DNA from: Acidimicrobiia bacterium | Lineage (GTDB): Bacteria > Actinomycetota > Acidimicrobiia > Acidimicrobiales > VFJN01 | Direction of reading: 5' to 3' | Assembly (NCBI GenBank): GCA_009694375.1 | Contig: SHVB01000003.1 | Location: forward strand, 1 to 64,000 | DNA: 64,000 bases | Part shown: piece after piece, positions 51,451 through 61,047 of the stretch | Numbering within the stretch: position 1 is the stretch's first letter | Layout: each line of letters starts with the position of its first letter | Notes under the pieces: model-generated | Databases searched by the model: none | Seen by the model: only the letters and a program-made list of their open reading frames with translations | Told to the model about the DNA's origin: nothing | Position numbers and translations under genes: made by a program

Positions 51451-53601
51451 CTAACTCTTGAAGAGAAAGGCCTCGTCGTCGGGGTCGAGGAAGAGGCGTA
51501 ACTCGTCAAGAAGTTCGGGGCTGCTAGCGAGGGTGGCGTCATCGGCCACCAGACCCTCAGCCACCTCGCGGGCCAGGTGCACCACCTCACGATCCCGGCG
51601 GAGCGAGGCCAGTTTGAGATCGCTCCGACCCTTCTGACGCTCCCCGAACACGGCCCCCTCCCCCCGAATGTCCAGATCCACCTCGGCTAGTTCGAAGCCA
51701 TCGTCGCTGCGCACCAACGCCTCGAGACGGGCGTTAGTTTGGGCCCGTTCCTCGTCGTCGCCCCCCACCCCGGTGTCACTGGTCACCAGGAAACAGAACG
51801 ACGCGTTGGCCCCCCGCCCCACCCGACCCCGCAGTTGGTGGAGTTGAGCGATGCCGAACCGGTCGGCATCGAGCACGACCATCACGGTGGCGTTGGCCAC
51901 ATCCACCCCAACCTCGATCACCGTGGTGGCCACGAGCACCTGCACCCGGCCCTCCCGAAAGGCAGTCATCGTGGCTTCTTTCTCGCTCGAGGGAAGCCGT
52001 CCGTGCAGGATTCCGAGGCGCAGGCCGGAAAGATCGTGGGTTTCGAGCCGCTCGAAGGTCTCCTCCGCCGAGGCCACCTCGAGGTTCTCGCTCTCCCCGA
52101 TCAACGGACACACCACATAGACCTGACGCCCCGCTTCCACCTCCTCGCGCACCTTGATCCAGACCGCCTCTTGCGCATCGGCTCCCTGCGCCCATTCGGT
52201 GACAATGGGCTGCCGCCCCCCCGGTTTCTCGCCCAGGATCGATACGTCGAGATCGCCGTAGACCGTCATGGCGGCGGTACGGGGGATCGGCGTGGCGGTC
52301 ATCACGAGCACGTCAGGTACAGCGTCACCGTTCGCTTTCGCCTTGAGGGCCGCCCGTTGCTCCACCCCAAAGCGGTGTTGTTCGTCGATCACCACTACGC
52401 CAAGGCTGTGAAAGGCCACCGCCTCCTGGATCAGAGCGTGGGTGCCCACGACCACATCGATCTCTCCGGCGGCCAGCGCCGCCAGCAGACGCTGGCGGTC
52501 CTGGCCCGTCACCCGGTTGGTGAGCAGATCCACGCGCAGCGGACGCTCATCAAAGAGCGACGGTCGCTTATCCGGCACCGTGATGCCCTCCAGTAGTGGC
52601 CTCATCCCGGCAAAGTGCTGTTCGGCCAGGACTTCCGTCGGTGCCATGAAGGCCCCCTGATGTCCGCCCTGCACCGCTGTGAGCAGCGCCGCGATCGCCA
52701 CCACCGTTTTCCCGGCCCCCACATCGCCCTGCAGCAATCGGTGCATCGGGACCGGGCCCCCCAGATCGGCCATGATCTCCGCAATGACGGTGGCCTGGTG
52801 GGCGGTGAGAGCGAAGGGGAGGGCGTCCAGAAACCGGGCGAGGATGACTCCGGACGTATCGTGCTCTAGGCCTTGGCTGGTGGCCTCGATCCGGTGCTTG
52901 CGCAGCACGAGAACCAGTTGGATTCGCAACAGTTCGTCGAACACCAGGCGCCGGCGGGCCTCCTGCGCCTGCCCCATCGTCTCGGGGAGATGTACCCCGC
53001 AAAAGGCGGCGGTTCGATCCACGAACCCGTGCCGGTCGAGTACCCACGCCGGCAAGGGTTCCACCAAGGTCTGGGTGCGCCGCAGCGCTTCGAGTTGCCA
53101 CCCCCGAAAATCCCGCGAGTAGAGCCGCAGTTTGTCGGATTGAGGATAGATGGCGGTGATCTGCCGACGATCTGCCTCGTCGAGGAGGTCCACCTCGGGG
53201 TTCGCCAACTGCTTTTGGCCCTGGTACTCGGTGACCTTGCCGAAGAACAGCGCCTCGGAGCCATCGGGAAACTGCCGAACCCGCCACGGCTGGTTGAAGA
53301 AGGTGATGCGCAGCGACCCTGAGCCGTCGCTGATGCGTAGCTCGGTGCGGCCCTTGCCGCGGCCCCGGCCGGGAACCGTGGCCGACGACACGACCTTGCC
53401 GAACACCCAGGCCGATTCGTCCACGCGCAGATCCCCGATGAAGGACTGCTTCGTCTTGTCGATGTAACGCCGGGGATAGTGGGTGAGCAGGTCGAAGATG
53501 GAGGAAACCTCGATCTTCGCCAGGGCCTTGGCCCGCTCCGGGCCTACCCCGGCGAGCACGTTGACGCTGAGGTCCTCGAGCTCGCGCAGGCGCTTGGCCA
53601 C
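51451..53601 (-). CDS. recG: ATP-dependent DNA helicase RecG
   Basis: Branch-migrates stalled forks and Holliday junctions. The protein is 716 residues. An N-terminal wedge (OB) domain, Walker A QGDVGAGKT near 294, the DEQH box VIDEQHRFGVEQR near 400, MTATPIPRTAAM, and the C-terminal TTVIEVGVDVANAT with the QLRGRVGRG motif. The GTG start (53601) overlaps the fakA stop. The fakA-recG pair is conserved in actinobacteria. Confidence 0.96.
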   Translation of the reverse strand: MAKRLRELEDLSVNVLAGVGPERAKALAKIEVSSIFDLLTHYPRRYIDKTKQSFIGDLRVDESAWVFGKVVSSATVPGRGRGKGRTELRISDGSGSLRITFFNQPWRVRQFPDGSEALFFGKVTEYQGQKQLANPEVDLLDEADRRQITAIYPQSDKLRLYSRDFRGWQLEALRRTQTLVEPLPAWVLDRHGFVDRTAAFCGVHLPETMGQAQEARRRLVFDELLRIQLVLVLRKHRIEATSQGLEHDTSGVILARFLDALPFALTAHQATVIAEIMADLGGPVPMHRLLQGDVGAGKTVVAIAALLTAVQGGHQGAFMAPTEVLAEQHFAGMRPLLEGITVPDKRPSLFDERPLRVDLLTNRVTGQDRQRLLAALAAGEIDVVVGTHALIQEAVAFHSLGVVVIDEQHRFGVEQRAALKAKANGDAVPDVLVMTATPIPRTAAMTVYGDLDVSILGEKPGGRQPIVTEWAQGADAQEAVWIKVREEVEAGRQVYVVCPLIGESENLEVASAEETFERLETHDLSGLRLGILHGRLPSSEKEATMTAFREGRVQVLVATTVIEVGVDVANATVMVVLDADRFGIAQLHQLRGRVGRGANASFCFLVTSDTGVGGDDEERAQTNARLEALVRSDDGFELAEVDLDIRGEGAVFGERQKGRSDLKLASLRRDREVVHLAREVAEGLVADDATLASSPELLDELRLFLDPDDEAFLFKS

Positions 53602-55262
53602 TACTCGATTCCGAAGAGATAGGGGTAGAGGGGCTGGCCGCCGTGGTGCACCTCGGCGGTTACCCCCTCACGGTGTGCACCCAGCCACTCCGTGAGGTGT
53701 CGCGTGGTGCCGGCACTGGCGCCCTCGCCTTCAATGATCGTCACGATCTCGTGGTCCTGCCCCACGAGGAGATCGAGCAGCGCCACCGCCGCGGTGGCGA
53801 GGTCAACCTCCACCGCCACGATGCCTTCGCTAGCGATGCCCAACCAGTCGCCCGTGGCGATGGGACCGGCGTCGCAACTCGACTGTCTCACGGCTTGGGT
53901 GATCTCGCCGGCCACCACGCTCGCCGCCGCCTCGCTCATGGCAACGGCGTTGTCCGAGCCACTGGTCTCCGGGTCGTAGGCCAACAGGGCGGCGAAACCC
54001 TCGGTGATGCCCTTGGTGGCCAACACAACCACCGTTTTGGTGGTGTGATCATCTACCTGCTGGGCCACCGGGATGATGTTCTTGTTGTTCGGCAGAATCA
54101 CCACCTGATCCGCCGGCACGGCCTCCACGGCGGCGATCAGTTCGGCCGTCGAGGGATTCATGGACTGACCACCCGTAACGATCCCCTGGACCCCCAAGGA
54201 GTAGAAGATGCGTCGGATGCCCTCGCCGCTAGCCACCGCCACCACGGCGCAGGTCACGGGGGTCTGGAGGTGCTCCGGCACCTCGTCGAGGGCCCCGGAA
54301 TCGGTGGCCTCGCGCACCCAGCGCTCCTCCTCCACCTGCTCGATGAGGTCGGTCACCCGGATCTGATGGGGAGTGCCAATATCGATGGCGGCCTCAATGG
54401 AAGCGCCGATGTCGTCGGTGTGGATGTGGCAGTTCCAGAGGCCGTCACCCCCCACCACGACGATGGAATCCCCGATCCCGGCCCACACATCCTTGAAGGC
54501 GGGAATCGAGGCATCGGGGGCGTCGAGGAAATACATGACCTCGTACCGGAGATCGGCGAGGCCCCCATGGCCGTCGGGCGCGCCCTGGACGGCTCCCACC
54601 TCCGCCAACACCGGCTCGTCGAACTCCACCGGTTGGGGCACCGGCCGCCCGTCCACGACGTTGAGCAGCACGTCGAGGAGCAGCAGAAAGCCAGCCCCCC
54701 CGGCATCCACCACCCCGGCGTCTTTGAGAACGGGCAGCATGTCGGGGGTGCGGGCGAGGGCATCGGTTCCTTGAGCCAGCGCCGCCTCCAGCATCCCCAC
54801 CAGGTTCGCGCCCCCCGCGGCGGCCACCACGGCGGCCTCGGAGGCTTCCCGGGCCACCGTCAAGATGGTGCCCTCCACCGGCCGCATCACCGCCTCGTAG
54901 GCGGCGCTGGCCGCCTCGGCGAGGGCGAGCGAGCCACTCTTGGCATCGAACCCGCCGGCCTCCGCCACCACCGTGGCCATGCCCCGGAGAAGTTGGCTCA
55001 AAATGACGCCCGAGTTCCCCCGGGCCCCCATGAGCGAGCCATGGCTGATGGCCTTGCAGACGGCGTCAAGGTCCTCCCCGGCCCCTGAAAGTTCCTCAGC
55101 CACCGCCGTGAGGGTCAGGGCCATGTTCGTTCCGGTGTCGCCATCGGGCACCGGGTAGACATTCAGCCGGTTGATGCCTGCTTTGTGGGCGACCAACGCA
55201 TCGCGATATCCCACCACCACCGCCACGAGGTCGCGGGCACCGAGCTGGGACAGAGAAGTCAT
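53601..55262 (-). CDS. fakA: DAK2/DegV-like fatty-acid kinase family protein
   Basis: 553 residues. An N-terminal DhaL/DAK2 kinase domain with NVYPVPDGDTGTNM at 34-47 and GARGNSGVILSQ; a middle and C-terminal DegV-like (EDD) region. In Firmicutes FakA phosphorylates fatty acids delivered by FakB; a FakB is not in this window, so the substrate is inferred. TAGTAT lies 8 nt before ATG 55262 and no Shine-Dalgarno is seen: probably leaderless. It is divergent from rpmB. Confidence 0.9.
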   Translation of the reverse strand: MTSLSQLGARDLVAVVVGYRDALVAHKAGINRLNVYPVPDGDTGTNMALTLTAVAEELSGAGEDLDAVCKAISHGSLMGARGNSGVILSQLLRGMATVVAEAGGFDAKSGSLALAEAASAAYEAVMRPVEGTILTVAREASEAAVVAAAGGANLVGMLEAALAQGTDALARTPDMLPVLKDAGVVDAGGAGFLLLLDVLLNVVDGRPVPQPVEFDEPVLAEVGAVQGAPDGHGGLADLRYEVMYFLDAPDASIPAFKDVWAGIGDSIVVVGGDGLWNCHIHTDDIGASIEAAIDIGTPHQIRVTDLIEQVEEERWVREATDSGALDEVPEHLQTPVTCAVVAVASGEGIRRIFYSLGVQGIVTGGQSMNPSTAELIAAVEAVPADQVVILPNNKNIIPVAQQVDDHTTKTVVVLATKGITEGFAALLAYDPETSGSDNAVAMSEAAASVVAGEITQAVRQSSCDAGPIATGDWLGIASEGIVAVEVDLATAAVALLDLLVGQDHEIVTIIEGEGASAGTTRHLTEWLGAHREGVTAEVHHGGQPLYPYLFGIE

Positions 55263-55270
55263 CGCTGCCG

Positions 55271-55276
55271 ATACTA
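55271..55276 (-). promoter_or_regulatory. Candidate leaderless -10 element of fakA
   Basis: TAGTAT on the minus strand, 8 nt upstream of the fakA ATG; the best AT match among the leaderless -10 elements seen here. Confidence 0.55.
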
Positions 55277-55301
55277 GGAGCAGTGGCGTGCCCGCTCCGG
55301 G

Positions 55302-55332
55302 TTGGCAACGCTCCTCCCCGCCCCGCTAGCCT
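55302..55332 (+). promoter_or_regulatory. Candidate rpmB promoter
   Basis: TTGGCA (55302-55307) and TAGCCT (55327-55332) are separated by 19 nt on the plus strand. Transcription would begin near 55338, giving a leader of about 50 nt with a GACCGG/CCGGTC stem. Confidence 0.4.
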
Positions 55333-55346
55333 CCGACGGTCCTGAA

Positions 55347-55366
55347 GACCGGTCAGACGGCCGGTC
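55347..55366 (+). promoter_or_regulatory. rpmB leader hairpin
   Basis: GACCGG (55347-55352) pairs with CCGGTC (55361-55366) around an 8-nt loop, 24 nt before the rpmB ATG. It could be an rRNA-mimic or stability element. Confidence 0.35.
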
Positions 55367-55389
55367 CCGATGCATCGAGGTTCGTAGTC

Positions 55390-55599
55390 ATGGCTGCTGT
55401 GTGCGAGGTCTGCGGGAAGCACCCGTCGTTCGGAATGAACGTGAGTCACTCGCATCGGCGCACGAAGCGCCGCTGGAACCCGAACATCCAGAAGATCCGT
55501 GCGGTGGTCAACGGGACGCCCAAGCGCGTCCATGTCTGCACCGGCTGCATCAAGGCGGGCAAGATCACCAAGCACGTCCGCAGCGCCCGCCCCTCTTAG
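55390..55599 (+). CDS. rpmB: 50S ribosomal protein L28
   Basis: 69 residues. Zinc-binding (C+) form with CEVC (Cys5, Cys8) and CTGC (Cys50, Cys53), the core [18 protein letters not shown] and a basic C-terminus. Actinobacteria often carry both C+ and C- copies; this is the zinc copy. ATG 55390 has GAGG about 10 nt upstream. Confidence 0.96.
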   Translation: MAAVCEVCGKHPSFGMNVSHSHRRTKRRWNPNIQKIRAVVNGTPKRVHVCTGCIKAGKITKHVRSARPS

Positions 55600-55620
55600 C
55601 CCTTCCCCTCCGGCTCGCCC

Positions 55621-55639
55621 CGCCGGTCGCCGACCGGCG
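55621..55639 (+). terminator. Hairpin downstream of rpmB
   Basis: Perfect 8-bp stem CGCCGGTC/GACCGGCG with a 3-nt loop, 21 nt after the rpmB stop. It lacks a U-tract, as is common for high-GC terminators. Confidence 0.5.
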
Positions 55640-55722
55640 TGGTCCGTGCCCCTCCGCTGGCCGGTCGAGAAACTGGCGCACTACTGTCACCCTCACGCAA
55701 CACCCTTCGAAGGAGCCGGTTG

Positions 55723-55977
55723 ATGCAGGGAGTGGTGAAGTCGTACGACCCAGGATCAGGCGACGGGGTGGTGCTCTGCGACACCGACTTCCAGGAGTAT
55801 GAACTCGCCGCCGACGCACTGGTGGGTTCGGTGTTCCGGATGCTTCGCCAAGGCCAGCGCGTGATCTTCGACCTCGACGAGCGAACCTTGGCCACCCGGC
55901 TGCGGCTGGGCTCAGAGATCGACATGGGAACCCCTGGCTTCGGCGGGATCCCGGACATCCCCGTACAAACTGACTGA
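55723..55977 (+). CDS. Cold-shock-like OB-fold protein
   Basis: 84 residues from ATG 55723, which has AAGGAG 8 nt upstream. It begins MQGVVKSYDPGSGDGVVLCD, the layout of cold-shock proteins (MxGxVKxFNxxKGFGFI), but the two aromatic RNA-binding motifs are replaced, so nucleic-acid binding is uncertain. A TACTGT at 55682-55687 could be its -10. It lies between rpmB and pckG. Confidence 0.75.
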   Translation: MQGVVKSYDPGSGDGVVLCDTDFQEYELAADALVGSVFRMLRQGQRVIFDLDERTLATRLRLGSEIDMGTPGFGGIPDIPVQTD

Positions 55978-56007
55978 CCCCCCCTCCCTCGAGCCCCGGA
56001 GTTACTC

Positions 56008-57810
56008 ATGCCTGGAACCACCGCCCACCAGAAGCTGAAGGACTGGGTTGAGCACTGGACCGCCGTCCTGACACCCGACCGTGTCGAATGGTGCGATGGC
56101 TCCGAAGAGGAGTGGGAGCGGCTCACGCAACTCCTCGTCGACGGTGGCACCTTCACCCGCCTCAACGACACCAAGCGTCCGAATAGTTTTCTCGCCCTGT
56201 CCGACCCCGGCGACGTGGCCCGGGTGGAGGACCGCACGTTCATCAACGCAGAGCGCGAACTCGACGCTGGCCCCACCAACAACTGGCGCCCACCGTCGGA
56301 AATGAAGGACGAACTCACCTCTCTCTACACCGGGGCCATGCGCGGCCGCACCCTCTATGTGGTGCCGTTCTCGATGGGTCCTCTGGGCTCCCCCATCGCC
56401 CACATCGGCGTGCAACTCTCCGACTCGGCCTATGTGGCGGTGAACATGCGGATCATGACCCGCATGGGCCAGCCCGTGCTCGATGTGCTCGGCCACGACG
56501 GCGAGTTCGTGCCCTGCGTCCACTCGGTGGGCTACCCCCTCGTACTGGCCGACGGCACCACCCGCCCCGATGTGCCCTGGCCCTGCGACGCCGAGAATCG
56601 GTACATCAGTCACTTCCCCGAGACTCGCGAGATTTGGAGTTACGGCTCCGGCTACGGCGGCAATGCCTTGCTCGGGAAGAAGTGCTTTGCCCTCCGGATC
56701 GCGTCCACGATGGCCCGCGACGACGGCTGGATGGCCGAGCACATGCTCGTGCTGGGAATCACCTCACCGACCGGCGATAAAACCTACGTGGCCGCCGCCT
56801 TCCCGTCGGCCTGCGGCAAGACCAACATGGCGATGCTGATCCCCACCCTGCCGGGTTGGAAAGTGGAGACCATCGGCGACGACATCGCCTGGATGAAATT
56901 CGGCGACGACGGCCGCCTCTACGCCATCAACCCGGAAGCCGGGTTCTTTGGTGTCGCCCCGGGCACCGGCAACGACACCAACCCCAACGCCATCGCGTCG
57001 CTCCAGCGCAACTCCATTTTCACCAACGTGGCCCTCACCGACGACGGTGACGTGTGGTGGGAGGGCATGTCGACGCCGCCAGAGCACGCCATCGACTGGA
57101 AGGGCAACCATTGGACCCCTGCCTCCGGCGCCCCCGCCGCCCATCCGAACGCTCGCTTCACCGCGCCCGCCTCACAGTGTCCCGCCATCGCCCCCGAGTG
57201 GGAGGACCCCAATGGGGTGCCCATCTCGGCCATCCTCTTCGGCGGCCGCCGGGCCACCAACGTTCCCCTGGTCACCGAGAGCTTCGACTGGGACCATGGG
57301 GTATTCCTCGGTTCCATCATGAGTTCGGAAACCACCGCCGCCCAGCAGGGGGCGGTGGGGAACCTCCGGTTCGACCCCTTTGCCATGCTCCCGTTTTGTG
57401 GCTACGACATGGGCCAGTACTTCCAACACTGGCTGGACATCGGCCGGCATGCTGGCGCTGACCTCCCGAAGTTGTTCTGGGTGAACTGGTTCCGCAAGGG
57501 CGAGGATGGCTCCTTCCTGTGGCCGGGCTTCGGCGAGAACAGCCGGGTACTCAAGTGGATCGTCGAGCGGGTGGCCGGCGCCCCGAACGCCGTCGACACC
57601 CCCATTGGGCGAGTACCCGCTCCGGGGTCATTGGATACCGACGGCCTCACGATCAACCAGGACACCCTCGCCGAACTGCTCCAGGTCGACGTGAACTCGT
57701 GGCGGGCGGAAGTACCCCAACTCGAGGAGCACTACGCCACCATCGGTGCCACCCTCCCCCAGGGCCTCCGCGACAAACTCCAGGAACTCGAAAAGCGCCT
57801 CGCCCAATAA
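56008..57810 (+). CDS. pckG: Phosphoenolpyruvate carboxykinase (GTP)
   Basis: Converts oxaloacetate and GTP to PEP in gluconeogenesis. The protein is 600 residues, standard for the GTP type. The P-loop is [13 protein letters not shown] near 267-279; the region before it has GDKTYVAAA and the one after, [17 protein letters not shown] later signature is FPQ-like in the segment [15 protein letters not shown] 56008 has GGAG 7 nt upstream. It is a single-gene plus-strand unit and GTP specificity is normal for actinobacteria. Confidence 0.97.
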   Translation: MPGTTAHQKLKDWVEHWTAVLTPDRVEWCDGSEEEWERLTQLLVDGGTFTRLNDTKRPNSFLALSDPGDVARVEDRTFINAERELDAGPTNNWRPPSEMKDELTSLYTGAMRGRTLYVVPFSMGPLGSPIAHIGVQLSDSAYVAVNMRIMTRMGQPVLDVLGHDGEFVPCVHSVGYPLVLADGTTRPDVPWPCDAENRYISHFPETREIWSYGSGYGGNALLGKKCFALRIASTMARDDGWMAEHMLVLGITSPTGDKTYVAAAFPSACGKTNMAMLIPTLPGWKVETIGDDIAWMKFGDDGRLYAINPEAGFFGVAPGTGNDTNPNAIASLQRNSIFTNVALTDDGDVWWEGMSTPPEHAIDWKGNHWTPASGAPAAHPNARFTAPASQCPAIAPEWEDPNGVPISAILFGGRRATNVPLVTESFDWDHGVFLGSIMSSETTAAQQGAVGNLRFDPFAMLPFCGYDMGQYFQHWLDIGRHAGADLPKLFWVNWFRKGEDGSFLWPGFGENSRVLKWIVERVAGAPNAVDTPIGRVPAPGSLDTDGLTINQDTLAELLQVDVNSWRAEVPQLEEHYATIGATLPQGLRDKLQELEKRLAQ

Positions 57811-57903
57811 TCCCTCTGGAGCGGGCCATCCAACCGCCGCCGCCTGATCACGGGGCGCCGCCGATCACTACAGTGGGCTGATCCGAGCACCCGTGGAGGC
57901 CCC

Positions 57904-58140
57904 GTGGCTGTCAGCGCCTACGTCCTAATCCAAACCGAGGTCGGTAAGGCCGCTCACGTGGCCCAGGAGGTCAACGACATCGACGGCGTGGTGTCGGCCG
58001 AGGACGTCACCGGCCCCTACGACGTCATTGCCCGCGCCGAAGCCGCCACGATGGACGAACTCGGGCGGATGGTGGTGAGTCGAGTCCAGATGATCGATGG
58101 GATCACCCGAACCCTCACCTGCCCGGTGGTGCACCTCTAA
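57904..58140 (+). CDS. Stand-alone Lrp/AsnC-type ligand-binding (RAM) domain protein
   Basis: 78 residues, one alpha/beta ferredoxin-like domain as in the C-terminus of Lrp/AsnC regulators (AYVLIQTEVGKAAHVAQEV, GPYDVIARAEAATMDEL), without a DNA-binding domain. Such proteins form decamers and may sense amino acids. GTG 57904 has GGAGG 5 nt upstream; TACAGT at 57869-57874 is a possible -10. It follows pckG. Confidence 0.88.
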   Translation: MAVSAYVLIQTEVGKAAHVAQEVNDIDGVVSAEDVTGPYDVIARAEAATMDELGRMVVSRVQMIDGITRTLTCPVVHL

Positions 58141-58146
58141 TCGGAC

Positions 58147-58533
58147 TCAGGACCCCGGCGCCAGCGGAATCGCCGACACGGAAAGCCCCCGCAGCGCCAG
58201 GCCCATCATGAACAGGCCACCGCACCCGTAGAGCAGCCAGAGATGATCTCGTCGCACCTGGTCGCGATAACTGTAGATAATCCCAATGGCCGCCAGGCCG
58301 GCGAAGCCGTAGAGCGTGTGGAACGGCGCTACCTCGTAATCCCGAATCGCCACGAGGCTCACGCCCACGCAGACCTCCACCACCATGGTGGCCTGAGCCA
58401 CCCCCGTAGCCCACCACAGGGCCGCAGTGCGCCAGCGGGGGCGGCGATAGCCCACGAGGGCCCACGCCCCCACCGCAGCGTTGGTGGCCACCACGACCCA
58501 CGCGAACCCGGCGTGGAACTGAACCAGCGTCAC
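58147..58533 (-). CDS. Four-helix membrane protein of unknown function
   Basis: 128 residues from GTG 58533. About four membrane helices (FAWVVVATNAAVGAWALVG, LWWATGVAQATMVVEVCVGV and two more) with short loops and a basic YRDQVRRD segment. No motif was recognised. It overlaps no other gene and follows the heme-oxygenase-like gene by 10 nt, so the two may be co-transcribed; a link to heme is only positional. Confidence 0.7.
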   Translation of the reverse strand: MTLVQFHAGFAWVVVATNAAVGAWALVGYRRPRWRTAALWWATGVAQATMVVEVCVGVSLVAIRDYEVAPFHTLYGFAGLAAIGIIYSYRDQVRRDHLWLLYGCGGLFMMGLALRGLSVSAIPLAPGS

Positions 58534-58543
58534 CGCGGTGGGC

Positions 58544-58882
58544 TCAGCTCTGCGATCCGGCGGAGCCGCCGGCCACGGTGTAACTCCAGATCTCCGAGAC
58601 CATCCCGACCGGGCGGGGGCCGGCCCCTTGCTCGTCGGGCTTCGCCTCGCGTTGATGGCCGGCACCGAAGGCCGGAGAACTCACCCACGCGTTGAAGGCG
58701 TCGTCGTCGCGCCAACGGGTGAGGACCAGCCAGGTGGTGCGTTCATCGGTTGGCTTCAGTAGTTCGAAGCCCTCGAAGCCGTCTTGCCCATCGACGGCAC
58801 CGGCGCGCTGGGCGAAACGCTCGGCGAGTTCGTCCCCGCTGTCGGTAGCAACGGTGATGGCGTTGATCTTGATGATGGTCAG
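58544..58882 (-). CDS. MhuD/IsdG-like heme-degrading monooxygenase, CTG start
   Basis: 112 residues, ABM-superfamily ferredoxin-like fold. It begins (CTG) LTIIKINAITVA and reads FEGFELLKP and LTRWRDDDAFNAW. Counting the CTG as residue 1, Asn7, Trp66 and His76 line up with the heme-oxidation residues Asn7, Trp66 and His75 of mycobacterial MhuD. An AGAAGGG lies about 8 nt upstream of CTG 58882, and an in-frame TGA two codons earlier excludes a longer start. No ATG, GTG or TTG fits. It probably breaks down heme for iron; a different ABM activity is possible. Confidence 0.82.
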   Translation of the reverse strand: MTIIKINAITVATDSGDELAERFAQRAGAVDGQDGFEGFELLKPTDERTTWLVLTRWRDDDAFNAWVSSPAFGAGHQREAKPDEQGAGPRPVGMVSEIWSYTVAGGSAGSQS

Positions 58883-59133
58883 CGTTCAGCCCTTCTCGTG
58901 GTTGGTAGGTCGCTACGGAGAACGGCCCGGTGATGTCGTCGGGCCCACACGGGATCTTCACCCAGTCGGCCTGCACCGTACCGTGGAGATCCCCGCCGCA
59001 CCGATCCTCCCGGGAGCCTGGCGCACGATCACTGCGCTGGAGTGCTGCACAATCATCGAGTGCTTGAGGCGGGAGAAGTCGGGGCTTTGCAACGCAGGCC
59101 GCAGAGGTGGCCGAGGGAGATCACCCGCCCCGA
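58883..59133. other. Gap between the heme-oxygenase-like gene and the Fe-ADH
   Basis: 251 nt without a convincing gene. A 32-codon frame on the minus strand has no homologue-like features and was left out. Nothing tRNA-like was seen. It must contain the promoter of the heme-oxygenase-like gene, but no clear -10/-35 pair stands out. Confidence 0.5.
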
Positions 59134-60243
59134 CTACCAGGCGGCCTGGAGGATCCCCAGGGCCTCAACTTCCGAAACGGGCCGGGGATTACGAGCCACG
59201 CTGGCGTTCGACTGGGTCAGGCGGGCCATCACCGGGAGATCGGTTTCCGCCACCCCTGCCTCCGACAGGGTGGCGGGCAGGCCCAGCGCGATCCGCAGGC
59301 GGTCCACCGCCCCGGCCGTATCGGCTTGGACGCCGAGCGCCGCCCCCACCTGCGCCACTTCGGCGGGTACGGCATCAGCGTTGTACCCGATGGTGTGGGT
59401 GAGCAGCACGGCGTTGGCCAGGCCGTGGGAAATGCCGCTGCGTCCCCCCACGATCTGAGCCAGACCGTGGTGCACACCCATGCTGGCGTTGAGCAAACTC
59501 CGACCGGCCAGGCAGGCCCCCTCCAGCATCGCGATGCGCGCCTCGATGTCCTCGGGCGCTCCCACCACGGTGGGCAATGCCCCACTAATTAGCCTGGCCC
59601 CGGCCAGGGCAATGGCTTCGGCCTCGGGGGTCCGGTGCGGCGACCACACCGCCTCCACACAATGCGCCAGCGCGTTCATCCCCGTCTCGGCGGCCACCCG
59701 GGGGGGCATCGATAGGGTGAGCCGCGGGTCGTAGATCACGCTGATCGGGGCACTGGTGGGACCACCCGCTCCCTGTTTCTGACCGGTGGCCGGATCGGTC
59801 ATCCCAAAGAACGGGGTGAGTTCGGCACCCGAGTAGGTGGTGGGAATACTGATGTGGGGCACCAAGGGGCGATCAAGGTGACTGGCGCCGCCCATGCCGG
59901 CTTCCTGCTCCAGAAAGAAACACACGGCCTTGGCCAGGTCGGCGCACGAGCCGCCCCCGTACGAGATGACCAGTTCGATGCCGTCGCGACGGGCCTGCAA
60001 CACGGCTTGGCGCACCAGGGGCACCGGAACGTGCGGGGCGACGTCGGTAAAGGTGGAGACCAGGCCGCGGCCGAGCATGGCCTCCACTTGGGCGCCCTCT
60101 GCCGAGGCCAGGCGCCCCTCGGTGGTCACCAGGAGCACCTGGCGGGCTCCGGTGGCCTTGACCAGCGCCGGAAGGTGCTCCAGAGCCCCGGGCCCAAACA
60201 CCATCTGCTGTGCGAGCGCCGTGTGGGTCCAGAGTGGGGGCAT
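59134..60243 (-). CDS. Iron-containing alcohol dehydrogenase family, maleylacetate-reductase-like
   Basis: 369 residues. NAD(P)-binding half with SYGGGSCADLAKAV and HISIPTTYSGAELTPFFG; C-terminal half with GMNALAHCVEA, HHGLAQIVGG and ISHGLANAVLL. Three metal-type histidines are present, but the Asp ligand of Fe-ADHs is Asn (GMNALAH), as in maleylacetate reductases. That suggests reduction of maleylacetate in aromatic ring degradation, though no ring-cleavage gene is seen nearby. ATG 60243 overlaps the PIG-L stop by 1 nt (TGATG). Confidence 0.88.
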   Translation of the reverse strand: MPPLWTHTALAQQMVFGPGALEHLPALVKATGARQVLLVTTEGRLASAEGAQVEAMLGRGLVSTFTDVAPHVPVPLVRQAVLQARRDGIELVISYGGGSCADLAKAVCFFLEQEAGMGGASHLDRPLVPHISIPTTYSGAELTPFFGMTDPATGQKQGAGGPTSAPISVIYDPRLTLSMPPRVAAETGMNALAHCVEAVWSPHRTPEAEAIALAGARLISGALPTVVGAPEDIEARIAMLEGACLAGRSLLNASMGVHHGLAQIVGGRSGISHGLANAVLLTHTIGYNADAVPAEVAQVGAALGVQADTAGAVDRLRIALGLPATLSEAGVAETDLPVMARLTQSNASVARNPRPVSEVEALGILQAAW

Positions 60244-61040
60244 CAGTCGAGGCCGGCGAAGAGATCGTCGTCGCGGTGATCAGAGGGCACACCCTGGCGG
60301 ATGAACCATTCCAGCCCGAAGGCGGCGGCGAAGGCATCGTCGGACATTTGCAAGAAGAACGAGTCCTCGCGGATCTGGCTGGCGTGGGCCCGCATCGAAG
60401 CCCGTTTGGCCTCGAGGTAGTGGGTTACCTCCACCGTGGTCGTGATCACCGACTCCGGCCGCCCGAAGGTGCTGTCCTCCCTCACGTCGGGCATGGACTC
60501 CGCGGGAATGGCCCCTGCCTTCACGGCGGCCTCGATCACACGGCGAAGGTGGTCCCGGTTCATGGTGCCCTCGAACACCCGCTGGGTACCGGCGAGTTCG
60601 GCTGCCCGTTGCCCCACGCGGTGAACCTGCAGGTGGTCGGGGTGCCCGTAGCCGCCATCGCTGTCGTAGATCGTGAGCACCTGGGCATCTTCCTGACGCA
60701 AGATGGCCGCCAACCGGCCCGCCGCCTCCTCCACATCGGCCTGCCAGAAGGATTCCGGCCGATCGTTTTCAGGGGTCCCCATCATCCCGGAGTCTTCGTA
60801 CCCGAGGAACTCCACCCGTTGGACCCCAAGAATCCCCGCCGAGCGGTGCACTTCGGCCACCCGCCGCTCCCAGAGAGCCTCGCCGGGATCGAGAAACCCC
60901 TCGGCCACTTCGCCCTGCTCCCCGCGGGTGCCAAAGACCAGCACCGTGCGATGGCCCTGAGCGGCGGCTTTGGCCAACGTGCCGCCCGACGCAATGGACT
61001 CGTCATCGGGATGGGCGTGGAAGGACACCATGGTCGCCAT
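60243..61040 (-). CDS. PIG-L family deacetylase (MshB/Mca-like)
   Basis: 265 residues. Zinc-dependent N-acetylglucosaminyl-type deacetylase: AHPDDE at 9-14 with the catalytic Asp and HPDH later (GGYGHPDHLQVHRVG). In actinobacteria homologues make (MshB) or use (Mca) mycothiol, but which applies is not clear. GGTAGCCT ends 7 nt before ATG 61040 and no ribosome binding site is present: probably leaderless. Confidence 0.9.
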   Translation of the reverse strand: MATMVSFHAHPDDESIASGGTLAKAAAQGHRTVLVFGTRGEQGEVAEGFLDPGEALWERRVAEVHRSAGILGVQRVEFLGYEDSGMMGTPENDRPESFWQADVEEAAGRLAAILRQEDAQVLTIYDSDGGYGHPDHLQVHRVGQRAAELAGTQRVFEGTMNRDHLRRVIEAAVKAGAIPAESMPDVREDSTFGRPESVITTTVEVTHYLEAKRASMRAHASQIREDSFFLQMSDDAFAAAFGLEWFIRQGVPSDHRDDDLFAGLD

Positions 61041-61047
61041 GGGGCTC

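Noticed and set aside
58890-59060. 32-codon minus-strand frame upstream of the heme-oxygenase-like gene
   Set aside because: No family resemblance, no clear ribosome binding site and atypical composition.
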